Assembly: GCA_008180335.1 (NCBI GenBank)
Contig: VTEF01000004.1
Coordinates: forward strand, 471,061 to 535,060
Reading direction: 5' to 3'
DNA: 64,000 nt
Source: Priestia megaterium
GTDB taxonomy: Bacteria; Bacillota; Bacilli; Bacillales; Bacillaceae_H
Below are positions 57,127 through 64,000 of this stretch, piece after piece; position 1 is the stretch's first letter; every line of letters begins with the position of its first letter. The translations under genes were made by a program, and so were the position numbers. The notes below the pieces were generated by a model. The model was not told the origin of the DNA, did no database searches, and saw only the letters and a list, made by a program, of their open reading frames with translations.

Positions 57127-58266
57127 TTATTTTGAAATATAACGGGAAATGACAAGGCGCTGAATTTCTTGAGTACCTTCATAAATCTGAGTAATCTTTG
57201 CATCGCGCATAAAACGTTCTACAGGATAATCTTTTGTATAACCATATCCTCCAAATACTTGAACAGCTTCTGTTGTGACTTTCATAGCCGTATCTCCTGC
57301 ATATAATTTCGACATAGCCGACTCTTTCCCGTAAGGTAGCCCTTCTGATTCTAACCAAGCTGCTTGATACGTAAGTAAACGAGCCGCTTCAATACTCGTT
57401 GCCATATCAGCTAATTTAAACGCAATCCCTTGCTGTGCTATAATTGGCTTGCCAAACTGATGGCGTTCTTTTGCATATGCAACTGCTGCATCAAGCGCAC
57501 CTTGAGCGATCCCAACAGCCTGCGCTGCAATTCCATTTCTTCCTCCATCTAATGTCATCATGGCGATTTTAAAGCCTTCCCCTTCATTGCCAAGCAAATT
57601 CTCTTTTGGCACACGGCAATCTTCAAAGATAATCTCAGTCGTAGGTGAAGAACGAATACCCAATTTCTTCTCTTTCTTTCCGACAGAGAATCCTTCCATG
57701 TCTTTTTCTATAATAAAAGCACTCGTTCCTTTCTGCTTGTCTTCTGGATTTGTAAGAGCAAATACAACATAAATATCTGCTTCGCCTCCATTTGTAATGA
57801 AGATCTTAGAGCCGTTTAAAATATACTCATCTCCATCTTTTACTGCAACTGTTTTCATTCCCCCAGCATCTGAACCAGAACTCGATTCAGTTAACCCATA
57901 TGCACCTATCTTCTCTCCTTGTGCCATTGGTCTTAGATATCTTTGCTTTTGTTCTTCCGTACCAAATTTAAAGATTGGCCATCCAGCTAAAGAAGTGTGA
58001 GCAGACAATGTTACACCTGTTGATGCACAAACCCGTGATAATTCCTCTACGGCAATGCAATAAGCTAAATAGTCACTTCCAATTCCTCCGTAAGCCTCTG
58101 GCCAAGGTATACCCGTTAATCCAAGATCAGCCATTTTACGAAAAATCTCTCGATCGAATCGCTCTTCTTCATCTCGTTCTGCTGCTGTTGGCGCTACTTC
58201 ATTTTTGGCAAAATCCCTCACCATTTTACGAATCATTTCGTGCTCTTCTGATAGTTTAAAATACAT
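57127..58266 (-). CDS. acdA: acyl-CoA dehydrogenase (short/branched-chain type)
   Basis: The 379-residue flavoenzyme has the ACAD signatures [13 protein letters not shown] (FAD/substrate) and [16 protein letters not shown], with the catalytic Glu363 in YEGTQEIQR. It oxidises acyl-CoA to enoyl-CoA, passing electrons to ETF. It lies 17 bp after its paralogue. B. subtilis acdA stands in the same ywj region. Confidence 0.88.
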   Translation of the reverse strand: MYFKLSEEHEMIRKMVRDFAKNEVAPTAAERDEEERFDREIFRKMADLGLTGIPWPEAYGGIGSDYLAYCIAVEELSRVCASTGVTLSAHTSLAGWPIFKFGTEEQKQRYLRPMAQGEKIGAYGLTESSSGSDAGGMKTVAVKDGDEYILNGSKIFITNGGEADIYVVFALTNPEDKQKGTSAFIIEKDMEGFSVGKKEKKLGIRSSPTTEIIFEDCRVPKENLLGNEGEGFKIAMMTLDGGRNGIAAQAVGIAQGALDAAVAYAKERHQFGKPIIAQQGIAFKLADMATSIEAARLLTYQAAWLESEGLPYGKESAMSKLYAGDTAMKVTTEAVQVFGGYGYTKDYPVERFMRDAKITQIYEGTQEIQRLVISRYISK

Positions 58267-58283
58267 GCCTAATATCCCCCACT

Positions 58284-59411
58284 CTATAATTGTTTGCTAA
58301 TAACAATGCGTTGAATTTCACTTGTACCTTCATAAATCTCACACACTTTTGCATCCCGAAAAAACCGTTCTACTTGATACTCTTTTGTATAGCCATAGCC
58401 TCCTAATACTTGAATGGCTTCTGTTGTCACATTCATTGCAGTTTGCGAAGCAAATAGTTTAGCCATCGATGCTTCTTTTCGGCATGGTCTCCCTTGACTG
58501 TATAAATCCGCAGCTTGATAAACGAGCAGCTTCGAAGCTTCAACTGCTGTCTCCATGTCTGCTAATTTAAAAGCAATGGCCTGGTTTTTAATAATCGCCT
58601 GACCAAATTGAAAACGCGCCTTCGCATATTCTTTCGCTTCCTTTAATGCGCCTTCAGCAATTCCTAATGATTGAGTAGCAATTCCGATTCGTCCAGCATC
58701 CAAATTTGCCATTGCAATCTTAAAGCCTTCTCCTTCTTGACCGAGACGATTGGTAACTGGTACTTTAATATTTTCAAAATGAAGCTGTACAGTTCGAGAG
58801 CCGTGCAGCCCCATTTTTTTCTCGTCTTTTCCAACGTGAAAACCATTCATGTTTTTTTCTAAAATAAAAGCTGTGACTCCTTTGGAACCAATCGTTGAAT
58901 CTGTTTTAGCAAATACAATATACGTATCAGCTTCACCACCGTTTGTAATAAAAACCTTTGACCCGTTTAAAAGATAGTAATCTCCTTTTCTCTCTGCTTT
59001 TGTTCGCAAACTCGCAGCATCAGATCCAGCATGTTGTTCTGTTAAACAAAAGGCTCCTAAATATTCGCCCGTGGCTAGTTTTTTAACGTAACGATCCTTT
59101 TGCTCTTTACTGCCAAAATGTAAAATAGGATTTGTACCTACGGACGTGTGTACAGATAAAATCACACCTAAAGCCGGACTCACTTTTGAAAGCTCATGAA
59201 TGGCGAGAATGTAAGAAATAAAATCCATCCCTGCTCCGTTATAGGCAACAGGAATTGGGATTCCCATTAGTCCTAACTCACCCATTTTTTTCAGCACTTC
59301 TTTTGGAAAATGCCCAGCTTCCATTTTAGGAACAATTGGATTCACTTCATGATGAGCAAAGTCTCGTACCATTTCCTGAACCATTTTTTGTTCACTTGTA
59401 AAAGCAAGCAT
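58284..59411 (-). CDS. acyl-CoA dehydrogenase (MmgC/butyryl-CoA type)
   Basis: The 375-residue ACAD has [33 protein letters not shown] and catalytic Glu361 (YEGTSEIQR). It is clearly related to the next gene but divergent, suggesting different chain-length or branching preference. It follows the 3-hydroxyacyl-CoA dehydrogenase by 15 bp. Confidence 0.88.
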   Translation of the reverse strand: MLAFTSEQKMVQEMVRDFAHHEVNPIVPKMEAGHFPKEVLKKMGELGLMGIPIPVAYNGAGMDFISYILAIHELSKVSPALGVILSVHTSVGTNPILHFGSKEQKDRYVKKLATGEYLGAFCLTEQHAGSDAASLRTKAERKGDYYLLNGSKVFITNGGEADTYIVFAKTDSTIGSKGVTAFILEKNMNGFHVGKDEKKMGLHGSRTVQLHFENIKVPVTNRLGQEGEGFKIAMANLDAGRIGIATQSLGIAEGALKEAKEYAKARFQFGQAIIKNQAIAFKLADMETAVEASKLLVYQAADLYSQGRPCRKEASMAKLFASQTAMNVTTEAIQVLGGYGYTKEYQVERFFRDAKVCEIYEGTSEIQRIVISKQL

Positions 59412-59426
59412 CCTTTCACCCCTTCA

Positions 59427-60278
59427 TTATTGATACGTAAAAAAGCCCTTACCTACTTTTTTACCAAGCCAGCCTGCTTTTACATATTTTCTTAACAGAG
59501 GGCAAGGGCGATATTTATCATCTCCAAATCCATCATGCAATGTTTCCATTATAAATAAGCATGTATCAAGGCCGATGAAATCTGCTAACGTTAATGGGCC
59601 CATCGGATGACGCATCCCTAACTTCATCACGTCATCAATTGCTTCTTTTGTAGCTATACCTTCATATAATGTGTAAATAGCTTCGTTAATCATAGGCATC
59701 AGTATGCGATTAGATACAAAACCTGGAAAATCCTGCACTTCAACAGCCACTTTATTTAATGTTTTCGTTGTTTCATAGATCGTTTCATAAACAACATCAC
59801 TTGTAGCCAGCCCTCGAATGACTTCCACAAGTTTCATCACTGGAACTGGGTTCATAAAATGCATGCCAATGACATTTTCAGGTCGTTTCGTTACAGCCGC
59901 AATTTCCGTAATTGGTAATGAAGAAGTGTTCGTAGCTAAAATTGCATGAGAAGGAGCAAGCTCATCCAATTGTGAAAAAAGGGCCTGCTTTTTATCCATT
60001 TGCTCAATAATCGCTTCAATAACCAAATCAGCTTCTTTTGCCGCTGTAATATCTGGCGTTGCATGCAACTGGCTTAAAATACGCTGTTTCTCTTCCTCTG
60101 TTAATGCTTCTTTTTCCACTTGACGGTGTAACTGCTGCTCGATTCCTCGTATTCCTTTTTCAATAGCGATTGGGGCCACATCATGCAAAAAGACATCATA
60201 CCCGGCCGTGGCAAAAACTTGGGCAATTCCAGCGCCCATTTGTCCCGCTCCAACTACCATCACTTTACGAATCTGCAT
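59427..60278 (-). CDS. 3-hydroxyacyl-CoA dehydrogenase (Hbd/MmgB type)
   Basis: The 283-residue single-domain enzyme has the NAD motif GAGQMGAGIAQ, GMHFMNPVPVMKLVE (catalytic His in GMHF), the SSLPITEIA segment and the C-terminal MRHPMGPLTLADFIGLD. It oxidises 3-hydroxyacyl-CoA. The ATG at 60278 has GGGGGAAGAGG upstream. Confidence 0.9.
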   Translation of the reverse strand: MQIRKVMVVGAGQMGAGIAQVFATAGYDVFLHDVAPIAIEKGIRGIEQQLHRQVEKEALTEEEKQRILSQLHATPDITAAKEADLVIEAIIEQMDKKQALFSQLDELAPSHAILATNTSSLPITEIAAVTKRPENVIGMHFMNPVPVMKLVEVIRGLATSDVVYETIYETTKTLNKVAVEVQDFPGFVSNRILMPMINEAIYTLYEGIATKEAIDDVMKLGMRHPMGPLTLADFIGLDTCLFIMETLHDGFGDDKYRPCPLLRKYVKAGWLGKKVGKGFFTYQ

Positions 60279-60294
60279 TACCTCTTCCCCCTTC

Positions 60295-61476
60295 TTATCC
60301 ATTAACCTGTACCATCAAAGCATCCCCTTGACCGCCGCCGCTGCAGATGGCTGCAACCCCAACGCCGCCTCCTTGACGACGCAGTTCATGGACAAGAGTA
60401 ACTACAATTCGTGCGCCGCTTGCACCAATTGGGTGGCCAAGTGCAATCGCTCCGCCATTCACATTTACTTTACACTCCGGGATCATTGCAATATCCATGC
60501 TCATTAGCGCCACAGCAGCGAAAGCTTCGTTAATTTCAAATAAGTCAATATCATGAACTGTTTTATTCGTTTGCTTTAACAATTTTTGAATGACAACACC
60601 CGGTGTTTTAGGAAATTCATGTGGCGCCAAGGCCAGTGACGTATGCCCAATAATAGTTGCGAGCGGTTCATATCCATGCGCTTTAGCGACTTCTTCATCC
60701 ATTAGCATTAAAGCGGCCGCTCCATCATTTACACCAGGCGCATTGCCGGCCGTAATCGTGCCGTCATGGTCGAAGACTGGACGTAAAGACGCGAGCCGTT
60801 CATAGGAAGTATCCGTTCTTGGCCCCTCATCTTTTTGAATACTGATTGTGTCTTTCCGATTTTGAATTTCCACTGAAATTCGTTCATCATTCCATTTCCC
60901 TTTCCTTTCAGCTTCAATGGCTAGTTGATGACTGCGAAGAGCCCATTCGTCTTGTTTTTCTCGGGAAATATTTAATTCTTTTGATAATCGATTTCCATAT
61001 GTCCCCATTTGAACACCGGTAAAACTACATGTCAAACCATCATAAACCATTAAGTCTTTCGCCGCACCATCTCCCATTCGCATCCCCCACCTTGCTTTTG
61101 GCAACAAATAAGGAGCATTGCTCATAGATTCCATCCCGCCGGCTACAACCGTTGAAGCTTCTCCCAAACGAATCAGTTGATCAGCCATTGTAATACTGCG
61201 CATACCTGATGCACACACTTTATTAATGGTTTCTGTTTGTACAGACCATGGAAGTCCACCATAATGAAGTGCTTGGCGTGATGGCAATTGTCCTTGGCCG
61301 CCTTGAAGGACACAGCCCATTAATACAGAGTCAATTTCTTCAGCTTCAATACCTACTTGGTTGACTGCCGCCTTAATTGCTTCCCCTCCAAGCTGAGAAG
61401 CTGTTAATGAACTTAAATGCCCGCCCAGCTTTCCAAAAGGTGTACGTACAGCACTTGCAATGACAGTTTTCCTCAT
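60295..61476 (-). CDS. acetyl-CoA C-acetyltransferase (thiolase, MmgA type)
   Basis: The 393-residue thiolase has nucleophile Cys88 ([10 protein letters not shown]), [11 protein letters not shown] (His) and the second Cys in [13 protein letters not shown]. It cleaves or forms acetoacetyl-CoA. GGGGG precedes the ATG. It lies after fadF, with a hairpin between. Confidence 0.92.
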   Translation of the reverse strand: MRKTVIASAVRTPFGKLGGHLSSLTASQLGGEAIKAAVNQVGIEAEEIDSVLMGCVLQGGQGQLPSRQALHYGGLPWSVQTETINKVCASGMRSITMADQLIRLGEASTVVAGGMESMSNAPYLLPKARWGMRMGDGAAKDLMVYDGLTCSFTGVQMGTYGNRLSKELNISREKQDEWALRSHQLAIEAERKGKWNDERISVEIQNRKDTISIQKDEGPRTDTSYERLASLRPVFDHDGTITAGNAPGVNDGAAALMLMDEEVAKAHGYEPLATIIGHTSLALAPHEFPKTPGVVIQKLLKQTNKTVHDIDLFEINEAFAAVALMSMDIAMIPECKVNVNGGAIALGHPIGASGARIVVTLVHELRRQGGGVGVAAICSGGGQGDALMVQVNG

Positions 61477-61549
61477 CTCAAATCCCCCTATTTGATTAAA
61501 TTGAACGATTGCTCAATGCTCAGCCATAACGAATAATTTCCCATATAAA

Positions 61550-61590
61550 GCAAACAGAGATACCTACCTCTCATTCGGATCTCTGTTTGC
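61550..61590 (-). terminator. hairpin between fadF and the thiolase gene
   Basis: GCAAACAGAGAT pairs with ATCTCTGTTTGC, followed on the minus strand by TTTATATG. It may let the thiolase and later genes be expressed at a different level from fadF. Confidence 0.65.
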
Positions 61591-61612
61591 GTCATTCCAT
61601 GAATGAAGTGAT

Positions 61613-63730
61613 TTATTCTGCTAACACTTCTTCTTGTTTAGTTCCAAAAATAGATTTCTCGAGCAATTCCGCTACATCATACGTGCTAATCGTTTCTTCT
61701 ACTTCTTTCGCTTTTGTTCCATCACTTAACATCGTTAAACAATATGGACAGCCGGAACTAATCACACTTGGATTGACTGCAAGTGCTTGTTCAGTACGCG
61801 CAACATTAATGCGCTGTCCTGTCGTTTCTTCTGTCCACATAAGGCCTCCACCAGCGCCACAGCACATGCCGGTTTCGCGATTCCGCTCCATTTCCACAAG
61901 TTTCACACCCGGTATGGATTTTAAAATTTCTCGTGGCGGATCGTACACTTCGTTATAACGTCCTAAGTAGCAAGAATCATGGAATGTAATCGTTTCTTCT
62001 ACTGAAAATGACGGCTTTAACTTTCCTTCTTGGACAAGTTTAGCTAATACTTCTGTATGGTGATACACTTCCGCTTTCAAACCAAAATCAGGATATTCAT
62101 TTTTAAATACGTTATAAGCATGTGGATCAATCGTAACGATTTTAGTCACTCCGCTTTTTTCAAACTCTTCAATATTTTTTGTCGCTAGCTCTTGAAATAA
62201 AAATTCATTTCCTAATCGGCGTGGTGTATCTCCCGAATTCTTTTCCTTATTTCCTAAAATAGCAAATGTGACCCCGGCTTCATTTAAAAGCTTTGCAAAT
62301 GAAAGCGCAATTTTTTGACTGCGGTTATCATAAGACCCCATCGAACCAACCCAAAATAAATACTCGAACTCTGTTTCAGTTTTTTTCAATTCTTTTACAG
62401 TTGGTACATGGACATCTTCGCGCATCTCTCTCCATGTTTCTTTTTCCTTACGGTTTAATCCCCATGGGTTCCCTTGACGTTCGATGTTTGTCATCGCACG
62501 CTGGGCATCTGCATCCATCTTTCCTTCGGTTAAAACTAAAAATCTTCGTAAGTCAATAATCTTATCAACGTGTTCGTTCATAACCGGACATTGGTCTTCA
62601 CAGTTTCGGCACGTTGTACATGCCCAAATCTCTTCTTCTGTAATGACATCGCCAATTAATGACGGATCATACTCAACTGTAGCAGCCGCTTCTGCACTTC
62701 CTTGGCTAGCAGACATTACAGCGAGTTGATTACCTTTCGTATGGGAAAATGCATATGTCGGAACCCAAGGAGCTCTAGATGTGACAACTGCTCCTTTTTC
62801 TGTCAAATGATCACGTAATTTTAAAATTAAGTCCATCGGAGATAGCATTTTCCCGGTGCCGGTTGCCGGACAAAGATTTGTACATCGGCCGCATTCGACA
62901 CACGCGTATAAATCAATTAACTGATTTTGGGTAAAATCTTCAATTTTCCCCACTCCAAATGTTTCTTGTGTTTCATCTTCAAAGTCAATTTTCTCTAATT
63001 TACCTGGTTTTGAAACTCGGTTAAAAAAGACATTCGCTGGTCCTGCAATAAGATGAGCATGTTTAGACTGTGGAACATAAACTAAAAATGCTAATAAAAC
63101 GAACAAATGAACCCACCAAGATAGATAAAAAATAGTAATCGCTACCGTTTCATTGATACCGTTAAATAAAAGCGCAATGGAAGAAGCAATTGGTTCTGTC
63201 CAGGTTGGCTCATGACCATGCCAAATGAGCGACATTCCATTTCCAAGTAAAACAGATAACATCAAGGAACCAATGAAAATTAACACGAGACCTGATTTAA
63301 ACCCTCTTTTTAAGCGAACCAACTTTTCAACATATCGACGATGAAAAGCCCATACCACAGCAACTAAAATCATTAAAGTGACAATTTCTTGAAAAAAAGT
63401 AAAACCTGGATACAAAGGCCCTAGCGGAAGATGTGTTCCTGGAACAAGCCCTTTTAAAATAAAATCAAGTGCACCAAATTGAACGAGAATAAATCCGTAA
63501 AAAAACATGACGTGCATAATGCCACTTTTTTTATCTTTTAATAATTTTTTTTGTCCAAATACATTAACCCATACTTTATTTAGACGCTCTTTTAACTGCT
63601 GATCGAATTCAACTTTCTTTCCTAACTGAATGTACATCATTCTTGTTCGAATTAAATAGATAAACAGCGAAACAGCGTAAGCGGTTACAAAAAGAAATGC
63701 TACTAAGTTTATCCATAGTAAACTTGACAT
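61613..63730 (-). CDS. fadF: iron-sulfur oxidoreductase FadF (YwjF)
   Basis: The 705-residue protein has an N-terminal NarI-like membrane region of about five or six helices (1-220), two 4Fe-4S clusters (CVECGRCTNLCP; CTTCRNCEDQCP) and two CCG domains (SCYLGRYN...CCGAGGG, SGCPYC). It resembles the HdrDE/GlpC type and is thought to pass electrons from ETF to menaquinone during acyl-CoA oxidation. It is the first gene after the FadR-like promoter. Confidence 0.92.
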   Translation of the reverse strand: MSSLLWINLVAFLFVTAYAVSLFIYLIRTRMMYIQLGKKVEFDQQLKERLNKVWVNVFGQKKLLKDKKSGIMHVMFFYGFILVQFGALDFILKGLVPGTHLPLGPLYPGFTFFQEIVTLMILVAVVWAFHRRYVEKLVRLKRGFKSGLVLIFIGSLMLSVLLGNGMSLIWHGHEPTWTEPIASSIALLFNGINETVAITIFYLSWWVHLFVLLAFLVYVPQSKHAHLIAGPANVFFNRVSKPGKLEKIDFEDETQETFGVGKIEDFTQNQLIDLYACVECGRCTNLCPATGTGKMLSPMDLILKLRDHLTEKGAVVTSRAPWVPTYAFSHTKGNQLAVMSASQGSAEAAATVEYDPSLIGDVITEEEIWACTTCRNCEDQCPVMNEHVDKIIDLRRFLVLTEGKMDADAQRAMTNIERQGNPWGLNRKEKETWREMREDVHVPTVKELKKTETEFEYLFWVGSMGSYDNRSQKIALSFAKLLNEAGVTFAILGNKEKNSGDTPRRLGNEFLFQELATKNIEEFEKSGVTKIVTIDPHAYNVFKNEYPDFGLKAEVYHHTEVLAKLVQEGKLKPSFSVEETITFHDSCYLGRYNEVYDPPREILKSIPGVKLVEMERNRETGMCCGAGGGLMWTEETTGQRINVARTEQALAVNPSVISSGCPYCLTMLSDGTKAKEVEETISTYDVAELLEKSIFGTKQEEVLAE

Positions 63731-63864
63731 TTAATCTCCCTCCTCAACATCGTGTCTTCATTGTATTATGTGGCTTGGCTGTTTTTACTTGAGTTCATAA
63801 AAAGACGCCTCCTTTTCAAATATAAAGTAAATAATTAATTTTCTGATAATAACTCTTCTTTTAT

Positions 63865-63892
63865 TTTATATAATGAATGAACATTCAGTCAA
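63865..63892 (-). promoter_or_regulatory. promoter of the acyl-CoA operon with FadR-like operator
   Basis: Minus strand TTGACT (63887-63892), a 16-bp spacer, then TATAAA (63865-63870). The operator TGAATGAACATTCAGTCA (63874-63891) differs at two positions from the B. subtilis FadR consensus TGAATGAMTANTCATTCA and fills the spacer, so binding would block transcription until acyl-CoA is present. Confidence 0.78.
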
Positions 63893-63987
63893 CATCTTTT
63901 CACTGTTTTGTTCATATTCTATTTAAATACGGTGACACTAAGAACAAAATCTTTTTCATGTGTTCACTACATTGGATACAAAGTGGC

Positions 63988-63994
63988 AAGGAGG
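63988..63994 (+). promoter_or_regulatory. ribosome binding site of a gene starting beyond the window
   Basis: AAGGAGG six bases from the window end suggests a plus-strand gene starting just outside. In B. subtilis ywjE (a cardiolipin synthase) adjoins ywjF, but nothing here proves that. Confidence 0.4.
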
Positions 63995-64000
63995 ACACCT

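Overview
The window looks like core chromosome of a low-GC, endospore-forming, motile Bacillaceae. The evidence is the spore genes (spoIIID, spoIIQ, spoIID, spoIIR, spo0F), the flagellar rod genes flhO/flhP, SD sequences close to AAAGGAGGTGAT, frequent TTG/GTG starts, and gene order that follows the ywq-ywp-ywm-atp-ywl-ywj arc of Bacillus subtilis almost gene for gene. A relative such as Priestia/Bacillus megaterium is possible, but the sequence alone cannot name the species. I see no prophage, insertion sequence, CRISPR array, rRNA or tRNA.

Layout. 1-3.3 kb: nucleotide-sugar genes (partial UDP-ManNAc dehydrogenase, UDP-glucose dehydrogenase, galU). 3.6-7.8 kb: a SWIM-domain protein overlapping a SNF2 helicase. 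8-11.6 kb: a LysM/NlpC-P60 wall hydrolase, ssbB, ywpF, a small basic protein, an XRE regulator and an acidic lipoprotein with a probable internal nonsense codon. 11.7-20.6 kb: a decayed fabZ, then flhP-flhO-mbl-spoIIID-spoIIQ-spoIID-murAA-ywmB-ywzB (read right to left) and a 44-residue membrane protein. 20.8-28 kb: the complete F1Fo ATP synthase operon atpZ-I-B-E-F-H-A-G-D-C. 28.3-35.7 kb: a secreted subtilase, mnaA, upp, glyA, ywlG, rpiB, ywlE. 35.9-41.7 kb: mntP, ywlC, a DnaA-box cluster, ywlB, spoIIR, prmC, prfA, a lipoprotein. 41.8-53 kb: tdk, rpmE, rho, glpX, murAB, fsa, fbaA, spo0F, ywjG, pyrG, rpoE. 53.2-63.9 kb: a fatty/branched-chain acyl-CoA catabolism operon (fadF, thiolase, 3-hydroxyacyl-CoA dehydrogenase, two acyl-CoA dehydrogenases, TetR regulator, fused isobutyryl-CoA mutase).

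How the genes work together. WecC uses the ManNAc nucleotide sugar that MnaA makes, and TuaD uses the UDP-glucose that GalU makes; these feed wall polymers. MurAA and MurAB both commit UDP-GlcNAc to peptidoglycan. SpoIIR, SpoIIQ, SpoIID and SpoIIID form a forespore/mother-cell sequence, with SigF- and SigE-like promoters visible. FbaA, GlpX and Fsa are sugar-phosphate enzymes. The acyl-CoA operon is headed by a promoter whose spacer is covered by a FadR-like operator.

The best non-coding signals are: the pyrG start site GGGC with its downstream attenuator (CTP-sensed slippage), a DnaA-box cluster between ywlC and ywlB extending into ywlC, a hairpin leader before rpmE, three Spo0A-like boxes in the rho-glpX gap, a UUCG hairpin in the upp leader, and a 20-bp tandem repeat in the atp leader. 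The most notable gene-level findings are the fabZ remnant and the nonsense-interrupted lipoprotein, neither of which shows up as an ordinary ORF.
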